Notes: generated by a model not told the origin, from the sequence alone. DNA of 64,000 nt from Seohaeicola_A nanhaiensis (GCF_042654245.1 NZ_JBHSGI010000002.1:1116001-1180000), one strand, 5' to 3'. Positions 45,795-54,034 are shown, numbered from the stretch's first letter. Made by a program: numbers and translations.

Positions 45795-46388
45795 TTGAGC
45801 AGCACCCGCGACATTGATGCGCTGATCGACCTGATGGCCCGGTTGCCGGGGCTTGGGCCGCGGTCGGCGCGCCGCGCGGTGCTGCATCTGATCCGCAAGC
45901 GCGGCCTGCTTCTCGCGCCTCTGGCGCGCCAGATGCAGGTGGTCGCCGAGACAGCCCGCGAGTGCCTGAACTGCGGCAACGTTGGCACCTCCGATATCTG
46001 CGATATCTGCACCTCGGAAAAGCGCGCCAATGGCGAGCTCTGCGTGGTCGAGGATGTCGCTGACCTTTGGGCGATGGAACGGTCGGGCGGATTCCGCGGC
46101 CGGTATCACGTGCTGGGCGGCACGCTGTCGGCGCTGGATGCGGTCGGGCCGGAAGAGTTGCGGATCCCAAAGCTGAAAGACAGGGTGCACAGCGAGGGGA
46201 TCACCGAGGTGATCCTGGCCCTGAACGCCACCGTCGACGGGCTGACAACCTCGCATTACATCGCCGACCAGCTTTCTGGGCAGGTCAGGATCACCTCGCT
46301 GGCGCAGGGCGTGCCGATCGGGGGCGAGTTGGATTATCTCGACGATGGCACCATCAGCACTGCCCTCCGCGCGCGCAAGGAGGTCTGA
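45795..46388 (+). CDS. recR: Recombination protein RecR
   Basis: A 197-residue ring-forming RecF-pathway mediator. Helix-hairpin-helix LARLPGLGPRSARRAVLHLIR-type opening, zinc finger CLNCGNVGTSDICDIC, then a TOPRIM domain (LCVVEDVADLWAMERSGGFRGRYHVLGGTLSALDAVGP, with a Walker-B-like LNATVDGLTTSHYIA). The start is a TTG at 45795, 7 bases after ybaB; no better ATG exists without losing the N-terminus. It belongs to the dnaX-ridA-ybaB-recR unit. Confidence 0.96.
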   Translation: MSSTRDIDALIDLMARLPGLGPRSARRAVLHLIRKRGLLLAPLARQMQVVAETARECLNCGNVGTSDICDICTSEKRANGELCVVEDVADLWAMERSGGFRGRYHVLGGTLSALDAVGPEELRIPKLKDRVHSEGITEVILALNATVDGLTTSHYIADQLSGQVRITSLAQGVPIGGELDYLDDGTISTALRARKEV

Positions 46389-46769
46389 GTGCCCATGCTG
46401 CGCGCCGGGGCCCTGTATTTCCTTGGTGCCTTTGCGCTGGGGTTCGTGCTGGGCACCATCCGGGTGCTGTGGCTGGCGCCGGCCATCGGTGCCTTTGCCG
46501 CTGTCTCAGTCGAACTGCCGCTGATGCTGGGCTTTGCCTGGTGGCTGTCGTCTCGTCTGGCGCTCTCTCTGGGCACCTGGCAGCGGATCGGCATGGGCGC
46601 CTTTGCCTTCGTGCTGCTGATGCTGGCCGAGGCGGCGGTGGGACTCTTCGCTCTGGGCCTGTCGCCCGTCGCCTATCTCGCCGGGCTTCTGACGCCAGAG
46701 GGCAAGGTCGGCCTGGCCGGCCAGCTGGTTTTTGCCCTGCTGCCCTGGCTGCAGCGGCCGCGCGGCTAA
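46389..46769 (+). CDS. Small four-helix membrane protein, function unknown
   Basis: A 126-residue hydrophobic protein with about four membrane segments (LYFLGAFALGFVLGTIRVLWLAPAIGAFA, VELPLMLGFAWWLSSRLALSL, GAFAFVLLMLAEAAVGLFALGL, GLAGQLVFALLPWLQ). It starts with a GTG that directly follows the recR stop codon, or with an ATG 6 bases later. I recognise no family. Its place at the end of the recR unit suggests it is co-transcribed; no function follows. Confidence 0.7.
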   Translation: MPMLRAGALYFLGAFALGFVLGTIRVLWLAPAIGAFAAVSVELPLMLGFAWWLSSRLALSLGTWQRIGMGAFAFVLLMLAEAAVGLFALGLSPVAYLAGLLTPEGKVGLAGQLVFALLPWLQRPRG

Positions 46770-46791
46770 GGCCGCGCGCGCCGGATGCATA

Positions 46792-47580
46792 TCAGCGACG
46801 GGGATCGTCGCTGTCGTCGTCATCTTCGTCGTCGTTGGCGTCGGGCAGGTTGAAGAAGCTGTCGGCATCGGCAAAATCCTTGGCCGAACGCTTCTTGTCG
46901 GACTCTTCGTCCTCGTCATCGCTCTTGCCCGAGAGCGTGAAGGTCTCCAGCCCTTCGATTGCTGTCGGAATGCGCGGCTCGGTCGACATACCCAAAGACT
47001 GCTCGGTGCTGACCAACTTCCGACGCTCGTCATCGGTCATCACGGCGCCCTCGGCGGCCCGCTTGGCTGCCGCCTTCTGGACGGCGGCGTCCAATTCCGA
47101 CTGCTTGCAAAGGCCCAAGGCCACGGGATCGATCGGCTGGATGTTGGCGATGTTCCAATGGCTGCGCTCACGGATCGCCTGAATGGTCGGCTTGGTGGTG
47201 CCCACCAGCTTGGAGATCTGACCGTCGGACAGCTCGGGGTGGAACTTGACCAGCCAGAGGATCGACGCCGGGCGGTCTTGGCGCTTGGACAGCGGCGTAT
47301 ACCGCGGACCGCGGCGCTTTTCCTCGCCCACAGAGGCCGGATTGAACTTGAGCTTCAGCTTGTGCAGCACGTTCTTCTCGGCCGCCTCGATTTCTTCCTG
47401 GGTCAGCTGGTTGTTTGCAACCGGATCAAAGCCCTTGACCCCGGCAGCCACGTCTCCGTCGGCGATGCCCTGCACCTCAAGCTCGTGCAGACCGACGAAG
47501 TCGGCGATCTGCTTGAAGCTGATCGTGGTGTTGTCCACCAGCCAGACTGCGGTTGCCTTGGCCATCAAAGGTTTTGCCAT
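46792..47580 (-). CDS. trcR: DUF1013 protein, TrcR-type cell cycle regulator
   Basis: A 262-residue protein of the alphaproteobacterial DUF1013 family. The Caulobacter member TrcR is a cell-cycle transcriptional regulator that travels with RNA polymerase. The start MAKPLMAKATAVWLVDNTTISFKQIADFVGLHELEVQGIADG is the family hallmark, followed by DRPASILWLVKFHPELSDGQISKLVGTTKPTIQAIRERSHWN with an HTH-like segment. The tail is highly acidic (DANDDEDDDDSDD). AAGGAGA precedes the ATG at 47580. It is convergent with the membrane-protein gene. The gene symbol is by family resemblance. Confidence 0.88.
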   Translation of the reverse strand: MAKPLMAKATAVWLVDNTTISFKQIADFVGLHELEVQGIADGDVAAGVKGFDPVANNQLTQEEIEAAEKNVLHKLKLKFNPASVGEEKRRGPRYTPLSKRQDRPASILWLVKFHPELSDGQISKLVGTTKPTIQAIRERSHWNIANIQPIDPVALGLCKQSELDAAVQKAAAKRAAEGAVMTDDERRKLVSTEQSLGMSTEPRIPTAIEGLETFTLSGKSDDEDEESDKKRSAKDFADADSFFNLPDANDDEDDDDSDDPRR

Positions 47581-47712
47581 TGCTCGTCTCCTTGACACAA
47601 ATCTTCCCCGATGCCTGGTTTCCCAGGCGGCCACCGGCGGGCCGGGGCGGGTTTCCGTTGTCGGGGAACTTGCCGGCTATATAGTCGGATCAAGGCAACA
47701 AGGGAAGAGTGA

Positions 47713-48351
47713 ATGCGTTGGCTGCTGATCTGGGTGCTTGTCGTCGTGCCGGCGCTGACGGCGCGCGCCGATGGCGAGCGCGCCGGAACCTTCGACTATT
47801 ACATCCTATCGATGAGCTGGTCGCCCAATTGGTGCATCCGCACCGGTGTCGCCCAGAATTCTCCGCAATGCGCCGAGGGGCGCCGGTTCGGGTGGGTGCT
47901 GCACGGGCTTTGGCCGCAGAACCTGCGCGGCTATCCGTCGTACTGCCGGACCGCCGAGCGGCCGCCATCGCGCCGGATGACATCCGCGATGGCCGATGTC
48001 ATGGGCACGGACGGCCTGGCCTGGCACCAATGGCGCAAGCACGGCGTGTGCAGCGGGCTGTCGGCTGAAGACTACTTTGCCCTGTCGCGCGAGGCCTTTT
48101 CCAAGGTCCGGATTCCACAGGTTTTCCAGGCTCTTGACCGGAAGGTCCGGCTGCCCGCGCGCGTTGTGGAGGAGGCATTTCTGAAGGCCAATCCGGATTG
48201 GCGGGCCGACATGCTGACCGTCACCTGCAAGGATGGTTATATCGAAGAGGCCCGGCTCTGCCTGAGCAAGGCCCTGAACCCGGTGCCCTGCGGCGCCGAT
48301 GTAGTGCGGGACTGTGCTCTGAAGGACGCCTTCTTCGCGCCGATCGACTGA
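47713..48351 (+). CDS. Ribonuclease T2-family protein
   Basis: A 212-residue secreted RNase. Signal peptide RWLLIWVLVVVPALTARA, then LSMSWSPNWC, the first active-site block HGLWPQ (His64), and the second block WHQWRKHGVC (His105, Lys109, His110). The usual catalytic Glu of the second block (HEW) is Gln106 here, which may lower or change activity. Cysteines are spaced for several disulfides. RNase T2 enzymes cleave RNA through 2',3'-cyclic phosphate intermediates in the periplasm, conceivably feeding the cyclic phosphodiesterase at 31 kb; that link is inference. Start AGGGAAGAG just upstream of ATG. Confidence 0.9.
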   Translation: MRWLLIWVLVVVPALTARADGERAGTFDYYILSMSWSPNWCIRTGVAQNSPQCAEGRRFGWVLHGLWPQNLRGYPSYCRTAERPPSRRMTSAMADVMGTDGLAWHQWRKHGVCSGLSAEDYFALSREAFSKVRIPQVFQALDRKVRLPARVVEEAFLKANPDWRADMLTVTCKDGYIEEARLCLSKALNPVPCGADVVRDCALKDAFFAPID

Positions 48352-48357
48352 CCGGTC

Positions 48358-49086
48358 TCAGCCGGTCTGACGCGCAGCACGCGTGATTGCAACCGCTGCC
48401 CGCACCATATCCGCGTTGTCGCGCGCGAGGCTGCCGTCCGGAAGCTTACGACCGTCTTCCAGCCCGATGCGCGTGGACAGGCCCAGTTCCGCAGCGCGAT
48501 GAACAAAGGGCCAAATCGTCCCGTTGAAGCCATGAAACAGCACAGGTCGCCGGATGCCCGCCGATTCGAGATCGTGCAGCATGGCCATGCCAAGGGCCAG
48601 TGCGGCATCGGTATCCGGTTCCCCGACCTCGATCAGCACTCTCAGCACCCGGTTCCGGATCTCCAGGGCGGCAAAGCGCTCCACATCGTCCAGCGTCGCA
48701 AGACCGGCTTCGATGCCGACTCCGATCTTCGCGAGGAGGTCGATGACGGCCGGCGCGTCGTCTTCCGACAGGTTGACCGAGGCATAGTCGGGCAGATCGG
48801 TCCATCCGGCGATGGCCTGCCGTGTGCGCTGCACATCGTTTTCGATCCAGGCACCGGTCGACACACCGATGAACGTGCCGGGGCAGGCTTGCCGGACCAG
48901 CCGGACGGTTTCGGACACCGCGGCAAGCGACTCTTTCCCTTCGCGATCACGCGGGTGAATGTGCAGCTCGGCCGCGCCTTCAGAGAGCGCGGCGACCGCA
49001 TCGCGCGCCATCGCCTCGGCAGTCAAGGGCAAGGCTGCGTGAAAATCAGCGGGTCTGGCGCCGTTGAGGCAGGCTTGGACGATCAT
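48358..49086 (-). CDS. BKACE-family beta-keto acid cleavage enzyme
   Basis: A 242-residue TIM-barrel protein of the BKACE (DUF849) family, zinc-dependent enzymes that cleave beta-keto acids with acetyl-CoA. It opens MIVQACLNGARPADFHAALPL, has LHIHPRDREGKESL with the metal-binding His-x-His, VSTGAWI, and EAGLATLDD. Proven members include 3-keto-5-aminohexanoate cleavage enzyme, but substrates vary and cannot be named here. It is a little shorter than characterised members (about 270-310), so the substrate-loop region may be reduced. Convergent with the RNase T2 gene. Confidence 0.82.
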   Translation of the reverse strand: MIVQACLNGARPADFHAALPLTAEAMARDAVAALSEGAAELHIHPRDREGKESLAAVSETVRLVRQACPGTFIGVSTGAWIENDVQRTRQAIAGWTDLPDYASVNLSEDDAPAVIDLLAKIGVGIEAGLATLDDVERFAALEIRNRVLRVLIEVGEPDTDAALALGMAMLHDLESAGIRRPVLFHGFNGTIWPFVHRAAELGLSTRIGLEDGRKLPDGSLARDNADMVRAAVAITRAARQTG

Positions 49087-49174
49087 TGGATCCGCCAGTC
49101 TTGGAGGGGTCCGCCAAGACAAACCACGTCTGGACCAAGCGATCAATGCGCTGCGAACAGCACACAAACAAGAA

Positions 49175-49199
49175 CCCCCGCCGTTTGACCGGCGGGGGC
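49175..49199 (-). terminator. Terminator of the VPxPA-CTERM gene
   Basis: Perfect 9-base stem CCCCCGCCG/CGGCGGGGG (49175-49183, 49191-49199) with a 7-base loop. On the minus strand it is followed by TTCTTGTTTG. Confidence 0.8.
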
Positions 49200-49225
49200 T
49201 TTGAAAACACTCTCCGCTTGGGAGA

Positions 49226-49921
49226 TCAGGCGGCCTTGCGGCGGCGCATGGCAACCAGGCTGCCGAGGCCCGCGAGGATCAGCAGACCCGAGGCCGGAAC
49301 CGGAACCGTGCCGGGCTCTTGCAGATCGTTCGGGGTGCCGGTCACCAGGTCCTGGTTTTCGCGGCTGTAGTAGTAGGTCAGCGTCTGCTTGCCGGTGTCG
49401 GCATTGGTCAGACCGTCCAGGTAGGTCTGGGCCTGCTGCCACACGGTGCTGTTCTGAGCTTCTTTCAGCTGGAACTTGCCGTCGGCGAGGTTGAACGAGC
49501 CATCGTCCGAGATGATTTCCCACAGCGCGATCTGGAAGCCAGCGGCTTTCACGCCCGTGGTGATGGCGCTGGCCATCGTCGACGTGCCGATGACGCTCGA
49601 GAACAGCTTGTCGATGTTGGTCAGGATGCTCGCACCGAACAGGTCGGATTTCTCTTCGACGGACTGGGTGGGCTTGCCCAGCTTCTGAGCGAGATCGACG
49701 CAGAAGGCAACGAAGTCGCCAACGCCGTTGCTGCCGGTCAGGTGGAACATCCCAGCCGAGACGTAGTTGTTCGCGCCATCATAGTTGATGTTCACATTGC
49801 GGGCGAGCGCATTGTTCGCGCCAAACAGCGGATCCTGACGAGTCACAGTCATCGTGGAAGCAGTGGCTGCGGTCGCAAGGGAAACGACCGCAAAGGCCGC
49901 GGAGGCTAGCATCTTTCTCAT
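49226..49921 (-). CDS. VPxPA-CTERM sorted surface protein with thioester-like motifs
   Basis: A 231-residue exported protein. Residues 1-22 form a Sec signal peptide (KMLASAAFAVVSLATAATAS). The C-terminus has the exosortase-type sorting signal: VPVPASG (residues 207-212), a hydrophobic helix GLLILAGLGSLVAM and a basic tail RRRKAA, like VPLPA-CTERM domains of Rhodobacteraceae. The only cysteine, Cys74, lies in AFCVDLA, and Gln130 lies in GFQIALWEI. FC[VI][DE] followed by Q-x-x-ALW is the signature of internal Cys-Gln thioester domains of Gram-positive adhesins. Start is the ATG at 49921. It is monocistronic with its own terminator. Function proposed: surface or matrix attachment. Confidence 0.78.
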   Translation of the reverse strand: MRKMLASAAFAVVSLATAATASTMTVTRQDPLFGANNALARNVNINYDGANNYVSAGMFHLTGSNGVGDFVAFCVDLAQKLGKPTQSVEEKSDLFGASILTNIDKLFSSVIGTSTMASAITTGVKAAGFQIALWEIISDDGSFNLADGKFQLKEAQNSTVWQQAQTYLDGLTNADTGKQTLTYYYSRENQDLVTGTPNDLQEPGTVPVPASGLLILAGLGSLVAMRRRKAA

Positions 49922-49948
49922 ATTCTTCACCCATACACTGATTATGAA

Positions 49949-49966
49949 AGTCGGCACATACCGACT
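49949..49966 (-). promoter_or_regulatory. Small hairpin in the leader of the VPxPA-CTERM gene
   Basis: Perfect 6-base inverted repeat AGTCGG/CCGACT with loop CACATA, 28 bases upstream of the start codon. It may be an operator or a leader hairpin; the short arms leave chance possible. Confidence 0.3.
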
Positions 49967-50078
49967 CCCTTCTTGATAGCTTCCTATATGTCACGCCGAC
50001 CCGGGCCTGACAATATCCAATTTGGCAACAATCCGTTTACCATTAAGATTATGGTCGCCAAAGCCAAACCATATGCCC

Positions 50079-51062
50079 TCAAATGGTCACAATCGTGCAG
50101 CCCGTGGTCTGCCGCCCGGCAAGAGCGCGATGCGCTTCGGCGATATTGTCCAGGGCGAATTTCTGATCGATGCGAATGGTCACTTCTCCGGACAGGACCT
50201 TATCGAAAAGATGTCGCGCCATCTCCTGGCACGTCGCATGGTCGGCGATATGGGTGAACAGCGTCGGCCGAGTCAGCTTGAGCGAGCCCTTCGCAGCCAG
50301 CGTGGCGATGTTGAAAGGCGGAACGGGGCCCGAGGCGCTGCCGAAATTGATCAGCATTCCCAGAGGCTTGAGGCAATCCAACGAACCGTCGAAGGTGTCT
50401 TTGCCGACAGAGTCCATAACTGCAACAACGCCCTTGCCGCCGGTCAGGTCGCGCACTCGCGCGACAAAGTCCTCGGTTCGATAGTTGATGCAATGGGTCG
50501 CGCCGTGGTCGAGCGCCAGCTGGCATTTCTCGTCAGATCCTGCCGTTCCGATCAGCGTGATCCCCTCGGAGCGGGCCCATTGGCACGCGATCAGCCCGAC
50601 ACCGCCAGCGGCGGCGTGAAACAGAACGGTATCCCCGGCTTCAAGGGGCGTGGTGCGATGGAAAAGGTATTCGACGGTCATGCCTTTCAGCATCATCGCC
50701 GCCCCCTCCTCGAAACTGATCCCCTCCGGCAGGGGGCACACCTGCGCCGCGGGCATCACCCGCGCCTCGGTATAGGCACCCGGAGGGTTCGCCGCATAGG
50801 CGGCCCGGTCACCTGGCTTCAGGTGCGTGACGCCTTCGCCCACCGCTTCGACGACACCGGCGGCTTCCATCCCCAAGGCGGCCGGCATCCTTTGCGGATA
50901 AAGGCCACTGCGCTGATAGATGTCGATGAAATTCAGCCCGCAGGCGCGATGCGCAATGCGGATTTCGCCGGGGCCGGGCTCATCGACCGCGCGCGTTTCG
51001 ATCGTCAACGTTTCCGGTCCGCCGTGCTCGTGGATCACTACCGTCTTGGCCATGTGCGTCAT
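50079..51062 (-). CDS. Quinone oxidoreductase (zinc-independent MDR family)
   Basis: A 327-residue medium-chain dehydrogenase/reductase close to NADPH:quinone oxidoreductase (QOR). It has VVIHEHGGPETL, GLNFIDIYQRSGLYP (QOR signature), FHAAAGGVGLIACQWARSEG with the NADPH fold, and no structural zinc cysteines. The ATG at 51062 is best placed after GGGGAG; ATGs at 51065 and 51053 are alternatives. Together with the PIG3-like gene upstream on the same strand (gap about 190 bases) there are two such reductases here, next to COQ9. Confidence 0.9.
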   Translation of the reverse strand: MTHMAKTVVIHEHGGPETLTIETRAVDEPGPGEIRIAHRACGLNFIDIYQRSGLYPQRMPAALGMEAAGVVEAVGEGVTHLKPGDRAAYAANPPGAYTEARVMPAAQVCPLPEGISFEEGAAMMLKGMTVEYLFHRTTPLEAGDTVLFHAAAGGVGLIACQWARSEGITLIGTAGSDEKCQLALDHGATHCINYRTEDFVARVRDLTGGKGVVAVMDSVGKDTFDGSLDCLKPLGMLINFGSASGPVPPFNIATLAAKGSLKLTRPTLFTHIADHATCQEMARHLFDKVLSGEVTIRIDQKFALDNIAEAHRALAGRQTTGCTIVTI

Positions 51063-51250
51063 CATCGTCTCTCCCCTGCTGGCTTCGGTGCCGCCGCGCA
51101 GGCACTCAAGACGATTGCATCGGCGCTGTCCACATCGCGCGTCCCACTATGGCGACGTCGGCGGGTCGGAAACTCCGACAGGAGACGGACGGCGCGAACC
51201 CGGCCGTGCTGGCAGGGGGTCACGCGACCGCTTGTCGGGCGGCGGGCTGA

Positions 51251-52240
51251 TCAGCCGCCCGACACCTCGAGTACGATCTTGCCGATGTGATCTCCACCCT
51301 CCATCCGCGCATGGGCACCGGCCGCATCATCCAGGCCGAACTCGCTGTCCATCACCGGGGCGATCCGGCCCGCATCCAGCAGCGGCCAGACCTTCGCGCG
51401 CAGCTCTTCCGCGATGCGCGCCTTCGCCAGCACGCTTTGCGGGCGCAGGGTGCTGCCGGTCATGGTCAGGCGGCGCACCATCAGCGGGGCAAAATTGATC
51501 TTCGCGACGGGCCCTTGCAGAAAAGCGATCTGGACAAGGCGCCCGTCTTCGGCCAGCGACTTCAGGTTCTTTTCGATATACTCGCCGCCGACCATGTCGA
51601 GGATCAGGTTTGCCCCGCCCTCGGCCTGCATCAGCTTCACGAAATCGGCCGTCTTGTAGTTGATCGCCATTTCGGCGCCGAGGTCGGTGCAGGCCTTGCA
51701 CTTCTCCTCGGTCCCCGCCGTGGCGAAGACCCGGGCACCAAAGGCGCAGGCCAGTTGAATCGCCGTTGTGCCGATCCCGGACGAGCCGCCATGAACCAGG
51801 AACCGTTCGCCGCTTTGCAATCCGCCACGCATGAAGACGTTGGACCAGACGGTAAAGAAGGTCTCGGGCAGGCAGGCGGCTTGCTTGAGGCTCATGCCCT
51901 TCGGCACCGGAAGACAGTGTGCGGCGGGCGTGGCCACATATTCGGCATATCCCCCGCCCGGCAGCAGCGCACAGACCTGATCGCCGATCTTCAACGAATC
52001 GACACCAAATCCCAGCGCGACCACTTCACCCGAGCATTCGAGACCCGGCAGATCGCTCGCGTCGGGGGGCGGCGCATAATTGCCCGCCCGTTGCAGCGCG
52101 TCGGGCCGGTTCACCCCGGCCCAGGCGACCCGGATCACAACCTGTCCGTGCCCCGGTTGCGGCACCGGCCGGGTTGCCACTTTCAGAACCTCCGGTCCGC
52201 CCGGCTCGGTGATCTCGACTGCGCGCATCGTGTCGCTCAT
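51251..52240 (-). CDS. PIG3-like NAD(P)H quinone oxidoreductase
   Basis: A 329-residue MDR-family reductase of the PIG3 type (TIGR02824). It opens MRAVEITEPGGPEVLKVATRPVPQPGHGQVVIRVAWAGVNRPDALQRAG, a clear PIG3 signature, then FLVHGGSSGIGTTAIQLACAFG for NADPH. Likely reduces quinones or other carbonyl compounds in the cytoplasm. An SD-like GGGGA precedes the ATG. It follows COQ9 on the same strand with a gap of about 90 bases, so a shared unit is possible. Confidence 0.93.
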   Translation of the reverse strand: MSDTMRAVEITEPGGPEVLKVATRPVPQPGHGQVVIRVAWAGVNRPDALQRAGNYAPPPDASDLPGLECSGEVVALGFGVDSLKIGDQVCALLPGGGYAEYVATPAAHCLPVPKGMSLKQAACLPETFFTVWSNVFMRGGLQSGERFLVHGGSSGIGTTAIQLACAFGARVFATAGTEEKCKACTDLGAEMAINYKTADFVKLMQAEGGANLILDMVGGEYIEKNLKSLAEDGRLVQIAFLQGPVAKINFAPLMVRRLTMTGSTLRPQSVLAKARIAEELRAKVWPLLDAGRIAPVMDSEFGLDDAAGAHARMEGGDHIGKIVLEVSGG

Positions 52241-52333
52241 CTGTATTCCCCTTGAAGATTTTGGGGCACTCTGGCGGAACGGCCTTCCGGGCGCAATGCA
52301 AGCGCCCGCTTGGCTCGGCGGAAACCGCGCGTT

Positions 52334-53029
52334 TCAGCCGCGCGGCGCGCTCTGCCCCGGAAAGCCCTGCATCCGGCCGGGCGCCGGCGGTTTGATCTGG
52401 CCCAGAAACCAGTTCGGCAGGGAAAGCACAGGTTTCCACAACGGGTTGGCATTGGCCGAGGCCTTCAGCTTTTCGATCTGCATCACGTTGTCGATCCGTC
52501 GATCCAGAAACTCCCAGGTCGCCGCGCTGCCCTCGCTCGAATCCCCCAGCCAGTAGAGAAGGGTGGCGGAATAGACACCCGCCAGAGTTGCGCGCTTGGT
52601 GTACCAGTTGTAATCCTGCGCGCTGTCGCCCAGCGCGGTCCAGATCGCATCGCAGGTCTGCCAGATCGCGCGCGCACCATCTGCCGCGTGCTGCGGCAGG
52701 GCGAACAGCGTCACCGCCCGGCGCACGACTTCGCGGTCGCCCGCCGCCTCGATCCGCCAGCGCACCGCCGCCGCCACCCGGTCGCGAAAGCGCATGGCGT
52801 CAAGCTGGGCCCTGCCGATCCTGTCGAGCATCGCCCGGTCGCCCGCCGCATGGGCGGCCAGCGCCAGATCGACCGACCCGCGCGGGCAGACAGACGCCGC
52901 CAGCGCGGCATCGGTCCCACTGTCCGCGACGGCGGCGCGGAAGGTCGCCTCGGTCCAGCCGTCAAAGGGCACATGGGGCAGCGCGGCCCGCAGCAGGGCC
53001 TCGCGGATTTCGTCATAGGTCGCGGTCAT
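52334..53029 (-). CDS. COQ9-family ubiquinone biosynthesis protein
   Basis: A 231-residue lipid-binding helical protein of the COQ9 family (TetR-like fold). In mitochondria and alphaproteobacteria it presents ubiquinone intermediates to the COQ7 hydroxylase. Family signatures: ALPHVPFDGWTEATFRAAV, then NWYTKRATLAGVYSATLLYWLGDSS and FLDRRIDNVMQIEKLK. The start ATG is at 53029. It is divergent from rpsU, which is a conserved arrangement in Rhodobacteraceae. A proline-rich tail of about 25 residues follows the domain. Confidence 0.92.
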   Translation of the reverse strand: MTATYDEIREALLRAALPHVPFDGWTEATFRAAVADSGTDAALAASVCPRGSVDLALAAHAAGDRAMLDRIGRAQLDAMRFRDRVAAAVRWRIEAAGDREVVRRAVTLFALPQHAADGARAIWQTCDAIWTALGDSAQDYNWYTKRATLAGVYSATLLYWLGDSSEGSAATWEFLDRRIDNVMQIEKLKASANANPLWKPVLSLPNWFLGQIKPPAPGRMQGFPGQSAPRG

Positions 53030-53143
53030 GAGACAGCCTCCGATCTGGGGCGAACGCGGCGCTGGACAAGCAGCGCCTGCCTTGATATAGGACCACGTCC
53101 TGCAAATCCTTGCAACTCAACTTAGAAAGGTGGTGAAAACCAC

Positions 53144-53350
53144 ATGCAGGTAAGTGTTCGCGACAATAACGTCGATCAGGCGCTCCGCGCCCTGAAGAAG
53201 AAGCTGCAGCGTGAGGGCGTCTTTCGCGAGATGAAACTCAAGCAGCATTTCGAGAAGCCTTCCGAGAAGAAGGCTCGCGAGAAAGCTGAAGCGATCCGCC
53301 GCGCCCGGAAACTGGCACGGAAGAAAGCACAGCGCGAAGGAATGATGTAA
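53144..53350 (+). CDS. rpsU: 30S ribosomal protein S21
   Basis: A 68-residue basic ribosomal protein. MQVSVRDNNVDQALRALKKKLQREGVFREMKLKQHFEKPSEKK is a normal S21, and the Lys/Arg-rich tail binds rRNA. An AGAAAGG element lies just upstream. It has its own terminator, so it is transcribed alone from a promoter in the gap to COQ9. Confidence 0.97.
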   Translation: MQVSVRDNNVDQALRALKKKLQREGVFREMKLKQHFEKPSEKKAREKAEAIRRARKLARKKAQREGMM

Positions 53351-53383
53351 GTCTTCCTGCGGCTTTGCCGGATACTGTTGACG

Positions 53384-53419
53384 ACCCCCGTGGCAGCCGC
53401 CATCGGGGGTTTGTCGTTT
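53384..53419 (+). terminator. Terminator after rpsU
   Basis: Stem ACCCCCG/CGGGGGT (53384-53390, 53404-53410) with a further TGG/CCA pairing in the loop, followed by TTGTCGTTT. Confidence 0.8.
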
Positions 53420-53437
53420 CTGGGGGCACTTATGCAC

Positions 53438-53896
53438 TCAGAGCGGCAGGGCCGTCGTGCGGAACACCGTGCGCAGGGCAAAGCTCGACTGCATCTGCGC
53501 GACACCCGGCAGGCGTGACAGGTGCTGGCGGTGGATGCGCGCGAAATCCTCGGTATTTTCGGCGACGACCTTCAGGATATAATCCGCCGTGCCTGCCATC
53601 AGGTGGCATTCCAGAACATCCGGAATGCGAGTCACCGCCTTCTCGAAGGCGTCCAGAACCTCGTCGGCCTGACCCTGCAATGTGATCTCGACAAAGACCG
53701 TCGTTGCCACACCCAACTTTCGCGCGTCCAGAAGGGCGACATAGTCGCGGATATAGCCATCCTGCTCCAGCCGCTGCACCCTGCGATGGCAGGCCGAGGG
53801 GGATAGGTTTACCTTCTCGGACAGATCCGCATTCGACAAGCGCCCCTTGACCTGAAGCGCTTCCAGAATTTTCCGGTCGATTGCGTCCAACGCCAT
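53438..53896 (-). CDS. Lrp/AsnC-family regulator of alanine dehydrogenase
   Basis: A 152-residue regulator. The N-terminal HTH is LDAIDRKILEALQVKGRLSNADLSEKVNLSPSACHRRVQRLEQDG and the C-terminal domain is a ligand-binding RAM/ASNC domain (GTADYILKVVAENTEDFARIHRQHLSRLPGVAQMQSSFALRTV). It is divergent from ald with 138 bases between, the usual AldR arrangement, and probably activates ald in response to alanine. A palindrome in that gap is a candidate operator. Confidence 0.92.
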   Translation of the reverse strand: MALDAIDRKILEALQVKGRLSNADLSEKVNLSPSACHRRVQRLEQDGYIRDYVALLDARKLGVATTVFVEITLQGQADEVLDAFEKAVTRIPDVLECHLMAGTADYILKVVAENTEDFARIHRQHLSRLPGVAQMQSSFALRTVFRTTALPL

Positions 53897-53934
53897 TTAT
53901 GCAAGCCCTTTGCGTGATGCGATCTGATCCTCGA

Positions 53935-53944
53935 CGAATATTCG
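53935..53944. promoter_or_regulatory. Palindrome between lrp-type gene and ald
   Basis: CGAATATTCG, a perfect 10-base palindrome in the 138-base divergent gap, 39 bases from the regulator start and 91 from the ald start. Candidate binding site of the adjacent Lrp/AsnC-type regulator. Confidence 0.35.
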
Positions 53945-54034
53945 AATAAGCCGCCTAAATGCGAGCGAAAGTTCAAAGAAATTTACCGGTCGCAGCGCGA
54001 TAGTAAGGGCATCACAAAAATCCAGGGAGAAATC

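Noticed and set aside
49967..50078. Sigma-54 or sigma-70 promoter upstream of the VPxPA-CTERM gene
   Set aside because: A GG-N10-GC occurs but lacks the TTGC half, and TTGTCA has no good -10 partner at 17 bases, so no promoter is called.
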